64,000 bases of DNA. It comes from JALZCH01 sp036387315. Lineage in GTDB: Bacteria; Acidobacteriota; Blastocatellia; Pyrinomonadales; Pyrinomonadaceae. Shown here one piece after another: positions 8,753-16,430 of this stretch. The notes beneath the pieces were generated by a model. It saw only the letters and a list, made by a program, of their open reading frames with translations. It searched no databases and was not told the origin of the DNA. The stretch lies in assembly GCA_036387315.1 (NCBI GenBank), contig DASVTY010000094.1, forward strand, positions 35,786-99,785, given 5' to 3'. How positions within the stretch are numbered: the first letter of the stretch is position 1; every line of letters starts with the position of its first letter. The translations under genes and the position numbers were made by a program.

Positions 8753-10183
8753 ATGAAAAATCTCATTCAGACTTTGCTCGGTTTTTTATTAGTTACGGTT
8801 TCTTTAACAGCTTTCGGACAGATTAAAAACCCGACAATCGAAGGACATTGGCTCGGCGCGATTGAGTTTAACGGAATCAAGCTGCGGCTCGTTCTCAAAG
8901 TCATAAAAAATGCGGACGGAACATTTTCTGCGAAATTCGACAGCCCCGATCAGGGAGCAAACAATTTGCCGCTCGACTCGATTTCGCAGCAGGAAAAAAC
9001 AATTCGTTTCGCGGGTAAAAATTACGGTTTGAGTTACGAAGGAACATTGAGCGAAGCGGGCGACGAAATCAACGGAACGTTCAAACAAGGCGCCGCTGCG
9101 ATGCCGCTCGTTTTTAAGCGTGTAACCGAAACCGTCAAGCTAGGTCGTCCGCAAGACCCGCAAAAACCTTATCCTTACGACGAGGAAGAAGTTTCCTACG
9201 AAAACAAAACGGACAAAATAAAGATCGCCGGAACTTTAACCCTGCCGCGCTCAGCCAAACCGTCTCCGGCTGTGATTTTAATTACCGGAAGCGGCGGACA
9301 GGATCGCAACGAAACGGTTTTCGGACATCGCCCGTTTCTTGTTTTAGCCGATTATCTAACCCGGCGCGGAATTGCTGTTTTGCGCGTTGACGACCGCGGA
9401 ATCGGCGGTACGGACGCAGGCGCGCGGACTGCGACGAGCGAAAATTACGCGGGCGACGTTTTGGCGGGAATCGAATTTTTGAAAACCCGCAAAGAAATCA
9501 ACCCGAAGCGAATCGGTTTAATCGGTCACAGCGAAGGCGGAATGATTGCGCCGATTGTCGCCGCGCGCTCGAAAGATGTGGCGTTTCTGGTTCTGATGGC
9601 TGGAATGGGGCAAATCGGCGAGGACGCGATTTATTCGCAAACCGAATTGCTGCAAAAAGCCGAAGGCGTCAATCCCGAAATCACCAAACAAACCAACGCT
9701 ACGCTCAAAAATATTTTTGCGATTTTAAAAACCGAAAAAGACAATAAAATCGCCCAACAAAAAATCCGCGAAACGCTCGAAAAACAAAAGTCGGAATTAA
9801 ACGATGAGCAAAAATTACACTTCGCGCCGGTCGAAGCGACTTTAAAAGCGCAGATTCCAATGTATTTGAGCCAGTGGTTTCGTTATCTCATCAATTTTAA
9901 TCCGCGCCCGACGCTTGAAAAAGTGAAAGTTCCGGTTCTGGCTCTCAACGGCGAAAACGATTTACAGGTTGCGCCAAAAGAAAATCTGTCGCTGATCGAA
10001 GCCGGTTTAAAAGCGGGTGGAAACAAGGATGTGACAATCGTTTCTCTGCCGAAACTTAATCATCTTTTCCAAACCAGCCAAAAAGGAACGCTTTCCGAAT
10101 ACGGCAGCATCGAAGAAACCATTGCCCCGGTCGCGCTGGAAACAATTTCAAATTGGATTTTGAAACATACGATGGGAAAATAA
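8753..10183 (+). CDS. Secreted alpha/beta hydrolase with N-terminal beta-barrel-like domain
   Basis: 476 residues. Signal peptide 1-22 (ends TAFGQ), then a domain of about 100 residues rich in beta strands (GHWLGAIEF..FKRVTE), then an alpha/beta-hydrolase domain with nucleophile elbow G258-H-S260-E-G-G, a likely acid in LNGENDLQV (D near 409) and base H in LPKLNHLFQ near 441. An ester- or peptide-cleaving role is likely but the substrate is unknown. As the last gene of the sigma/anti-sigma operon it may be an effector of the envelope response. It ends at a bidirectional terminator shared with the next, convergent gene. Confidence 0.88.
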   Translation: MKNLIQTLLGFLLVTVSLTAFGQIKNPTIEGHWLGAIEFNGIKLRLVLKVIKNADGTFSAKFDSPDQGANNLPLDSISQQEKTIRFAGKNYGLSYEGTLSEAGDEINGTFKQGAAAMPLVFKRVTETVKLGRPQDPQKPYPYDEEEVSYENKTDKIKIAGTLTLPRSAKPSPAVILITGSGGQDRNETVFGHRPFLVLADYLTRRGIAVLRVDDRGIGGTDAGARTATSENYAGDVLAGIEFLKTRKEINPKRIGLIGHSEGGMIAPIVAARSKDVAFLVLMAGMGQIGEDAIYSQTELLQKAEGVNPEITKQTNATLKNIFAILKTEKDNKIAQQKIRETLEKQKSELNDEQKLHFAPVEATLKAQIPMYLSQWFRYLINFNPRPTLEKVKVPVLALNGENDLQVAPKENLSLIEAGLKAGGNKDVTIVSLPKLNHLFQTSQKGTLSEYGSIEETIAPVALETISNWILKHTMGK

Positions 10184-10199
10184 GAAACTAAAAATTAAG

Positions 10200-10231
10200 A
10201 AAAAAGGCTGAACAGATTGTTCAGCCTTTTT
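10200..10231. terminator. Bidirectional terminator between convergent hydrolase and VanX-OXA genes
   Basis: Stem AAAAAGGCTGAACA / TGTTCAGCCTTTTT with loop GAT. A-run on one side and T-run on the other let it work on both strands. It lies 16 nt after the hydrolase stop and just before the end of the minus-strand gene. Confidence 0.92.
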
Positions 10232-10234
10232 AAA

Positions 10235-11647
10235 TTACTCAATTATTTTCAAATCTCGGAGAATGTTTTTGGTGATTTCGATTCGTTTCGGAGCATCTGC
10301 ATCTTTTTTCATATCGAGTTCGGTGGCGAAAAAGTAAACGTTCTGACCGCGCTCGATGTAGCCGACGTACCAGCCGACTTGCGGCGTGTAATCTTGCGAC
10401 CAGCCGGTTTTCGCCCGCAAAACGTATTTGTCCGTTTTTTCGCCTATCATCAAATCTTTGACAAGCGCAACGGTGCGCTCGGAAAACGGCAGGCGGTTTT
10501 GATAAAGCCGCCGCAGGAAAGCGATTTGCTCGCGCGGCGTGACGCGCAAATTTCCCTTGACCCAGTAGATTTCTCCAAAACCCTCGGTTGAACGGTTGCC
10601 GTAATTTGCCAAATCGTAATAATGCTGCATCGTCTCTCGCCCGATGCGCTTTGATAAATCGTGGTAAACCCACGCTGCCGACACTTTAAAAGCCGAACGC
10701 AGATTGTGATCCTGATTCCAGGCGTCAACCCAGCGTTTTTGCCCGTCCCATTTGATCATTTCGTTTTCGTTTTTGACCGCGCCCGTTTCGAGAAAGATGA
10801 GCGAGTGAACGATTTTTGAAGTCGAAGCCGGAACGAAACCTCTGTCCATACGCTCGCGGTCGTAAACTAAAAATCGGTTGCGCCGTAAATCGTAAATGTA
10901 CGCGCCGCCGGAAACGCCCGCGTGGTCGAAAAATTGTTTCCAATCTTTTCTTTCTTCAACGGGCGCGTTTTTAAACTCGGCGTCCAAATCACGCACATCA
11001 GAAAACTGCACGTCGTAAATCTGATATTGCTCCCAATCTTTATAATCGAAATGCCACCATTCTTTGGAGTTGACGGTAAAACCTTCGGCTTCCATTTCGC
11101 GGCGAAGCAGATCGCGCATTCGGTTTTGTTCCGGCGTGCCGCCCGTGTAACTCGGATAAGCGCGTTCGGTAAATTCGTCGTAACCGCTCGGCATTTCGAT
11201 GTTTTTGCCGGTTTTTAAATCGTAGAGACTCAAATCAATCGCCATCCCGCGATTATGTTTCGAGCCTTTCGCCGGGTCTGCGACAAAATTGCGCTGGTCG
11301 CCGCTCGTTACATCCCAAAACAATTTGGTCACCGTCCACGGGCGATAACCGTCGAAAATCACGATTCCCAAATTTTGTTTTTTAAGTCTTTGATGAACGC
11401 GTACAACGGCTTCGGCTGCCGGGCGCTGTAAAAAAGCGCGCGCTTCGGGGTAAACCGGCTTGCCGACAAAATTGTCGGCGGTCGCGTAACGGATGTCGAG
11501 CTTGATTGTGTTGTCTAAACTGTTAAGTTCTATCACGTCGGCTTTTTTCGTCGCCCCTTCGATTTTCGGCGGCGCAGTTTGCGCTTTGCAAGCGGTCGGC
11601 GCAAAGAAAAGCAAAACAAACAGTGCGGCAAATGTCAAAAATTTCAT
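10235..11647 (-). CDS. Fusion of VanX-type D-Ala-D-Ala dipeptidase and class D (OXA-type) beta-lactamase
   Basis: 470 residues from ATG 11647, chosen because AGGACG lies 7 nt ahead; a GTG at 11668 is upstream in frame. An export signal (MKFLTFAALFVLLFFAPTAC) precedes two enzyme domains. Residues ~35-215 form an M15D/VanX domain: SKHNRGMAID gives zinc ligands H131 and D138, EWWHF gives catalytic E196 and ligand H199, and FDGYRPW holds the conserved Arg. Residues ~225-470 form a class D beta-lactamase/penicillin-recognition domain: PASTSK (S275, K278), SAA in place of SxV at 323-325, YGN at 349-351, and KTGW at 413-416. Together they would cut D-Ala-D-Ala and hydrolyse or bind beta-lactams. The Cys could be a lipobox, though the -3 Pro is atypical. 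A single continuous frame is seen, so this is a real fusion rather than adjacent genes. Confidence 0.9.
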   Translation of the reverse strand: MKFLTFAALFVLLFFAPTACKAQTAPPKIEGATKKADVIELNSLDNTIKLDIRYATADNFVGKPVYPEARAFLQRPAAEAVVRVHQRLKKQNLGIVIFDGYRPWTVTKLFWDVTSGDQRNFVADPAKGSKHNRGMAIDLSLYDLKTGKNIEMPSGYDEFTERAYPSYTGGTPEQNRMRDLLRREMEAEGFTVNSKEWWHFDYKDWEQYQIYDVQFSDVRDLDAEFKNAPVEERKDWKQFFDHAGVSGGAYIYDLRRNRFLVYDRERMDRGFVPASTSKIVHSLIFLETGAVKNENEMIKWDGQKRWVDAWNQDHNLRSAFKVSAAWVYHDLSKRIGRETMQHYYDLANYGNRSTEGFGEIYWVKGNLRVTPREQIAFLRRLYQNRLPFSERTVALVKDLMIGEKTDKYVLRAKTGWSQDYTPQVGWYVGYIERGQNVYFFATELDMKKDADAPKRIEITKNILRDLKIIE

Positions 11648-11712
11648 CTTTTTACGTCCTGTATTCACGTCAAATAATCGTAAATTTATATTAATTGTGT
11701 CAAAATGCGGGA

Positions 11713-12348
11713 ATGTTTAAATCTATGAATGTTTTTTCGGCGGCGTTTTTTCTGCTCTCTTTTTTCTTTGCCTTTAAAGGCGAAACGATTGAAAGCGTTA
11801 ATTTTAAATTAACGTCAAACAATCAAACCATTAGCAATCAAATTAATAAAACCAACGAACAAGCCAATCTGCAACCGCCGCCGCAGGAAAAGCGCGCCAA
11901 TGCGGCAAAAGACAATTTTGAAGGCACTTCGGGAATCGTCAAAAAAGATTATCAGTTGAAGCAAAACGCGGTTTTAAAGAATTTCAGAGCGGCGCGACAT
12001 AAAAATTACGACAGAATCGTTTTTGAATTTCAAACCGCTAAAATGCCGGGCTATAAAATCGAATATGTTAACGATGTGCGGCAATGCGGATCGGGAAATG
12101 CCGTTTCGCTCGCGGGCGACGCCAAGCTCGAAATTACTTTTACTCCTGCGCAGGCTCACAACGACAAAGGACGCGCGACAGTGAAAAAACGCGAGCAAAA
12201 ATTTGCGTATAAAATATTAAAAGAAGCCGAAATTACGTGCGACTTTGAAGGCGATGTGACAATTGCATTAGGCGTTTCCGCGCCGAACAAATATCAAGTT
12301 CTTGAATTAAAGAATCCGACCAGATTGGCAATTGACATCAAACATTGA
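11713..12348 (+). CDS. Secreted protein with AMIN-like domain
   Basis: 211 residues from ATG 11713; an in-frame GTG at 11695 would add six residues and a second ATG lies at 11725. Hydrophobic export segment MNVFSAAFFLLSFFFAFKG, a 50-residue Asn/Gln-rich linker, then a beta-rich domain (HKNYDRIVFEFQ .. KYQVLELKNPTRLAIDIK) matching the AMIN-like domain pattern found in periplasmic proteins. Role unknown; AMIN domains often target proteins to the envelope or peptidoglycan. Divergent from the VanX-OXA fusion gene with only 65 nt between starts, so the two may share a control region. Confidence 0.72.
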   Translation: MFKSMNVFSAAFFLLSFFFAFKGETIESVNFKLTSNNQTISNQINKTNEQANLQPPPQEKRANAAKDNFEGTSGIVKKDYQLKQNAVLKNFRAARHKNYDRIVFEFQTAKMPGYKIEYVNDVRQCGSGNAVSLAGDAKLEITFTPAQAHNDKGRATVKKREQKFAYKILKEAEITCDFEGDVTIALGVSAPNKYQVLELKNPTRLAIDIKH

Positions 12349-12380
12349 TTCGTTCGATTATCTAACCAATTATTTAACCA

Positions 12381-12518
12381 ATGAATCAGGAACCGGCGCA
12401 AAATTCTTCGTTTAAAAAAATGCTTAAACGTTTCGGCATCGCCGGTTTTTTGTTTTTCCTCATCAAAGGCTTGCTCTGGCTGATCGTGCCGTTTTTAATC
12501 GGTTATTCGCTCTGGTGA
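12381..12518 (+). CDS. Small single-helix membrane protein, 45 residues
   Basis: ATG 12381 to TGA 12518 encodes MNQEPAQNSSFKKMLKRFG followed by one long hydrophobic helix (IAGFLFFLIKGLLWLIVPFLIGY). Basic residues before the helix predict the N-terminus inside. Short proteins with this KKxxxxFG..FFxIKGxxWLxxP pattern occur in several phyla, sometimes wrongly named alanyl-tRNA synthetase; no function is known to me. It lies 32 nt after the AMIN-like gene and probably shares its transcript. Confidence 0.6.
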   Translation: MNQEPAQNSSFKKMLKRFGIAGFLFFLIKGLLWLIVPFLIGYSLW

Positions 12519-12527
12519 AAAAAACTT

Positions 12528-13598
12528 TTACGGTTTTTTCTCATCTTTCGGCGTTTCTTCGACAGCTTCGTCGTCATCCAAAATCTTAACTTCAGAGCCG
12601 TATTTTTGATAATTGCGAAACCGAATTTGATTGCGGCTTTCGTAGAATTGATCGCGGTAACGCGAAGTCAAACGCACGTCCGAAGCGAGCGGCAGCAAAT
12701 ATTTCAAATCGCCGATTGCCACCCAATCGTAATCAATCTCGCGGCTCGCAGCTCGAATCGGAAAATCGTCGGGAATTTCCGTAGCTTCCTGCTCGACGCG
12801 CAGGACACGCGATGTTTCCCGGTCAACCCAGATTTTGCCGCGATAACCGGAAACGGTTGACTGCGGAATCAAATCAACCGACGTGATAACTTGTTTCGAG
12901 TTAATGCGTTTGACCGAATATTCATAAACGATTGCCCGCCGCCCGCGCAGAGTGTCGGTATCAACCGGGCGAAATTCGGTTTTGCTTTCAGGTTTGAAAA
13001 TCGAAGCCAAAACGGTAACAAATTCGCCCGCGCTCGTCGTCCCGCCGACTTTCATATAACTTTGCTGCGCTTTTTCTTCCGCCTGCGGAATTCCGTTGAT
13101 CGCCAAAACTTTGTAATCTTCGCCTTTGTCGGCGCTGTAGCTGACGGCGACGGTCAGTTTGTCGGCGGATTGGAAATTGTTGGTTTTCGCGTAAGCGTGA
13201 GAACGCGAAACAAGCTGTTTGACGACGAAATCCGGCATTTCGTCCAGCGAAGCAAGCGTCGCTTCGCGCACTTTGGTTAAAAGCTCATTTGCTTCTTTTT
13301 CCGAAGGCAAAGTTGCCGCCGTCGGATTTGAACGACGACGCGCGGCTTCTTCGAGCGTGCGCGCTAAAACAGCATCGCCGCTTTTCGACTGCACCAGACT
13401 TCGGAGCGGTTCGGTCATTACAAACCCGATGCCGCGCTGCCTGATTTGTTCGATTAAAGCGTCGCGTTTTGCCGGGCTTTTTTGCAGCTCGTAAAGCGAT
13501 TTGACAAACTCAGCTTGCGTCAAAGGCTGCGCGGTTTGCGCCGAAAGAGCGGGCGCAAAAATGACTGTAAAAATAAAAACCAAAAGCAAATTTCGCAT
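12528..13598 (-). CDS. Secreted protein of unknown function, possible LolA/outer-membrane-lipoprotein-sorting-like fold
   Basis: 356 residues with signal peptide (ends LSAQ, residues 1-20). The middle has a helical region; residues ~130-320 are beta-rich with GKIWVDRETSRVLRVEQEA and YLLPLASDVRL, a pattern common in acidobacterial secreted proteins related to the lipoprotein-carrier fold. The C-terminus is acidic then Lys-rich. The exact family is not recognised. Convergent with the small membrane protein gene (9 nt apart). Confidence 0.7.
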   Translation of the reverse strand: MRNLLLVFIFTVIFAPALSAQTAQPLTQAEFVKSLYELQKSPAKRDALIEQIRQRGIGFVMTEPLRSLVQSKSGDAVLARTLEEAARRRSNPTAATLPSEKEANELLTKVREATLASLDEMPDFVVKQLVSRSHAYAKTNNFQSADKLTVAVSYSADKGEDYKVLAINGIPQAEEKAQQSYMKVGGTTSAGEFVTVLASIFKPESKTEFRPVDTDTLRGRRAIVYEYSVKRINSKQVITSVDLIPQSTVSGYRGKIWVDRETSRVLRVEQEATEIPDDFPIRAASREIDYDWVAIGDLKYLLPLASDVRLTSRYRDQFYESRNQIRFRNYQKYGSEVKILDDDEAVEETPKDEKKP

Positions 13599-13838
13599 AT
13601 TTATAAATCCGAAAGGTCTTGAAAAGACTAGACGAAAGTAAGACGCGGTTCGGTTGCTTTTAGTTTCATCTCACAGAGAAAGAGAAGTAAAGTTTTGTAG
13701 AACTCGAAAAATGTTTTAATAATGTGTTGCTATACTTATATTTGTCTCAAAAAGAAAGGTTTTTGAGACAGCAAAAGTAAGTATGTTGATAACATACTAA
13801 AATCTAAGTATTATCAACGACGTTGGTGTTAATAAGTA
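13599..13838. other. Structured intergenic region before the cassette-like gene
   Basis: Two adjacent perfect hairpins are seen. One has an 11-bp core, TGTCTCAAAAA / TTTTTGAGACA at 13743-13770, with an outer ATACTTA/TAAGTAT pair at 13732-13738 and 13778-13784. The other is AGTATGTT-GAT-AACATACT at 13780-13798. A competing pairing GTTGATAA (13785-13792) with TTATCAAC (13811-13818) would exclude the second. No coding region is seen. The part near 13600 should hold the promoter of the minus-strand gene. Confidence 0.65.
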
Positions 13839-13845
13839 GTTGGGC
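13839..13845 (+). other. Candidate cassette-boundary core site GTTGGGC
   Basis: Fits the GTTRRRY core of integron recombination sites, and with the next bases (GTTGGGCGGC) is the reverse complement of GCCGCCCAAC at 15804-15813 on the other side of the gene. This is the expected left border of an inserted gene cassette. Confidence 0.45.
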
Positions 13846-13940
13846 GGCTTCGCGTTGTTCATTATTGCAAACTAATTTACGAGTTATAAAAACTGTTGTA
13901 TCAAACAATAAACTTTTCCCAACAAAAGGAGAATAGATGT

Positions 13941-15716
13941 ATGATTAAACATTTTTGCTTCACGTTACTACTGGCTCTTCTTTCCTTCAATTTTGCAGTA
14001 GCGCAAATCCCACAAGAAAGAGCAACAGATTCGGGATGTAACGCTACATTAATCAATCCACATTGGAAAAATGTGGAAGCAGACGAATATAAAACTGCTG
14101 AAGGCGTAGTTCAAAAAGTTGTCGCTGCTGACTCTGATTTCCCGCCCCATCATTGGAGTCATGATTGGGATTTTCACGTCAAACTTGACGATGCTTATAA
14201 AGGACTAAATAGCACCGCAAATGAAAATGGTGTAATGGCAATGGAATGGGAGATGAATAATTATCCGTTAGAGTTTCGCCCGATAGTAGGAGATAGAATT
14301 TGGGCTGTGGGAAGATGGATTTGGGATTGTGGTCATCGCCCTTATAAAACTGAGTTTCACCCTCCTATTGCGACGGCTGTAACCCGCGACGAACCTTCGA
14401 TATTTCCCGGTGACACCGCGCCATCGTTAACAAAAAAAACTTATGTTTATATTCATGGTGATGGTGGCTATCACAAATCTAAAGTCACGGGTCGTAATTA
14501 TCAATTTGATATTGTACTCCCATCTAAACCCTCTTCAACTGCGGAACTTAGAGCAGAAGTAGTTGCAGTTCCTTATGGCGAGGTCAAACCGGCTTTGACA
14601 CTTCTTCCGGCAGAGAATAAAGTTCGAGTGAATTACTCATTTTCCGGTAACAATGATCCTTCTCCAAATCTTCAATTCGGGGCAATTATTTTGTCTGGAT
14701 GGCGTGAATCGCGCTCTACTTTAGCATATCGAGAACTGCGTATTTCTCTAGAAAACATCAAAATTAATGAAGACCACGATGGTTTTCTTGATCCCGGAGA
14801 TGGTAGTTGGCATATGTGGGCGCAGGCAGGTCCTCGATGGTTTGAGGTTCTACGGGGGACAAAAGGACCTGGCAATCGACATCCTGAAAGCACAAGCGGT
14901 GATGTAAAAAATGGAAAAACAGTATCAATAAAAGGTAACGTAAATTTTATTGTTCTTGAGAATGGTTCTATTCCTCTTACGCTTCGTTCAACCGGGTGGG
15001 AGTCTGACCAACAAGATGACCATTTTGGAATAGACAATAGACCAAATGTTTCTGATTTCCTTAATATTTCCTTTTCTAACGATAGAATTGGAGTATTGGA
15101 CGCTTCATTTTCTAACGCCCAAAATTTTGGAATTGGAAATCAAGATGTCAAATCGAAAAAAAATCCTGACCCCGGATCAGACAATGATACGAAAGGAGAT
15201 TTTAACTTTAGATTTCGCGTCGAAGAAGTTAAGAAATATCCGATAGGAACTCCTCCAGTAGTTCCCCCGTTGACAGAATTATGTACCTCAACTATGGAAC
15301 CATTTCGGGCAACAAAAGAGGTGGCTCCTGGTGATGTAAGAGAGTTTCCGTCTTATGAATCTTTGAGAGGTGACAGCCGTGTCACAATTATGATGGAAGT
15401 TACGCCTTACAAAGGCTCAAACGGACAATTTATGGAACAATCTCTTCTAGTCCGGCTTCCCGGACGTGCGGACAAGGTAAAATTAGTAAGTGGAGCTGAA
15501 TTTCGCAAATGCCAGTTCTATTTCGGGCAACTAAGCCTTGGAAAGGTAAAAGCAGATGAAGTTAATTTTGAATTTCAACTTAACGGACGACCATATGAAG
15601 GTCGGGGACCTGGACCCGAAGAAAGTAAAGGCGGAAGAACGGTTAGTTGGTCAAGCTATGGTATGACCATTACAATTCAGGAGGAGTATTATTATGGCAA
15701 AGGCAAGGAAAGATAG
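13941..15716 (+). CDS. Orphan secreted protein in a cassette-like setting
   Basis: 591 residues from ATG 13941; AAAGGAGA ends 8 nt ahead. An upstream TTG in frame (13896) would place 15 polar residues before the signal peptide and is unlikely. Signal peptide MIKHFCFTLLLALLSFNFAVAQ. The mature part is rich in Trp, Asp, Asn and aromatic residues (HHWSHDWDFHVKL, GDRIWAVGRWIWDCGHRPYK, DDHFGIDNRPN) and predicted mostly beta. A C-terminal segment near 520-590 has EFQLNGRPYEGRGPGPEE. I do not recognise the family. Codon use is visibly poorer in G+C than in the neighbours (many AAA, ATT, TTA, AGA). The flanks resemble an integron gene cassette, so horizontal acquisition is plausible. Confidence 0.8.
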   Translation: MIKHFCFTLLLALLSFNFAVAQIPQERATDSGCNATLINPHWKNVEADEYKTAEGVVQKVVAADSDFPPHHWSHDWDFHVKLDDAYKGLNSTANENGVMAMEWEMNNYPLEFRPIVGDRIWAVGRWIWDCGHRPYKTEFHPPIATAVTRDEPSIFPGDTAPSLTKKTYVYIHGDGGYHKSKVTGRNYQFDIVLPSKPSSTAELRAEVVAVPYGEVKPALTLLPAENKVRVNYSFSGNNDPSPNLQFGAIILSGWRESRSTLAYRELRISLENIKINEDHDGFLDPGDGSWHMWAQAGPRWFEVLRGTKGPGNRHPESTSGDVKNGKTVSIKGNVNFIVLENGSIPLTLRSTGWESDQQDDHFGIDNRPNVSDFLNISFSNDRIGVLDASFSNAQNFGIGNQDVKSKKNPDPGSDNDTKGDFNFRFRVEEVKKYPIGTPPVVPPLTELCTSTMEPFRATKEVAPGDVREFPSYESLRGDSRVTIMMEVTPYKGSNGQFMEQSLLVRLPGRADKVKLVSGAEFRKCQFYFGQLSLGKVKADEVNFEFQLNGRPYEGRGPGPEESKGGRTVSWSSYGMTITIQEEYYYGKGKER

Positions 15717-15806
15717 TGAGATAAACGATACAATTACTCAGTAAAAGATTTAAAGTAATCAATATTTCGAAACTCACAAATGGAAGCGATGCGTAAATAA
15801 CGCGCC

Positions 15807-15880
15807 GCCCAACAATTCAATGGACGTGAGGGCGAAACAGCTACTTTGTTATTTAGTCTGTCCATTAAACTCAGAACTGC
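15807..15880 (+). other. Candidate attC-like site (integron cassette recombination site)
   Basis: GCCCAAC at 15807-15813 fits the R'' core (RYYYAAC). AATGGAC (15819-15825) and GTCCATT (15860-15866) are exact complements and sit where L'' and L' belong; L' is followed by AAACTC as in typical attC sites. The final GTTRRRY core is missing: the sequence runs on as AGAACTGCGTG. That is what would result if a single cassette had inserted at a non-attI secondary target. GGGCGAAAC/GTTTCGCCC (about 15829 and 15889) form a further, crossing pair. Confidence 0.45.
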
Positions 15881-16009
15881 GTGAATTCGGTTTCGCCCCA
15901 CATCATCTCAGCCGTTGCTGATTTTTGAGGAACTATTAAATCGCTTTCGCATTTATCAAAGACAATTATTTCTTCACCAAAATGTTATGAAACTGCCAAA
16001 GCTTGCAGT
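15881..16009. other. Non-coding remainder downstream of the cassette-like gene
   Basis: No reading frame with support is seen between the candidate attC and the end of the next minus-strand gene. The only structure noted is the GTTTCGCCC arm near 15889 that complements 15829. Confidence 0.5.
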
Positions 16010-16381
16010 TTAAGCCACTCGTAGTTTTGCGCCAAGCCAGGTCATCGGAACGAGCAGCCCAAGAAAAATCAGGTGATACCAAAGCGGAATAGCGTTCCAA
16101 AATTGCGCTTGAATGAAAATTCCAAACGCCAGCAACAGAACGCCGAGTACAAGTGCCGTCTGGATTTGATTTTTCTTTGCAATCAACGCCGCAACGTAAC
16201 CGGAAATAATCGAAATAAAAATGCTGCGCGCGAGCGAAATCAGCAGAATCGGGGTGCTAAAATTCTTTAAGCCTTCTCCGTACCAATCAGGCGAAAGAAT
16301 TAGCAAAGTTAAATCGCTTACCACCCAAAAAGCCGTCCATAAAATGAACCCGCCGATTACGGCAAAAATATTTTTGAGCAT
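16010..16381 (-). CDS. Small integral membrane protein, about four helices
   Basis: 123 residues, almost wholly hydrophobic: FAVIGGFILWTAFWVVSDLTLLIL, ILLISLARSIFISIISGYVAALIA, LVLGVLLLAFGIFI and WYHLIFLGLLVPMTWLGAKL. No known catalytic motif is visible and the family is not recognised. It follows the RecA-like ATPase gene on the minus strand but a terminator lies between, so it is probably transcribed separately. Confidence 0.7.
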   Translation of the reverse strand: MLKNIFAVIGGFILWTAFWVVSDLTLLILSPDWYGEGLKNFSTPILLISLARSIFISIISGYVAALIAKKNQIQTALVLGVLLLAFGIFIQAQFWNAIPLWYHLIFLGLLVPMTWLGAKLRVA

Positions 16382-16389
16382 AAAATAAA

Positions 16390-16427
16390 AAAATGAAGGT
16401 CGAACAAATTTGCTCGACCTTCATTTT
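16390..16427 (-). terminator. Terminator of the RecA-like ATPase gene
   Basis: Stem AAAATGAAGGTCGA / TCGACCTTCATTTT with one mismatch near the loop. Read on the minus strand it is followed by a T-rich run, directly after the stop at 16431. Confidence 0.85.
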
Positions 16428-16430
16428 AAA

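Noticed and set aside
13602..16009. Transposon explanation for the low-G+C gene
   Set aside because: No transposase, no terminal inverted repeats longer than ~15 nt and no obvious target duplication; the cassette-type core sites fit better.
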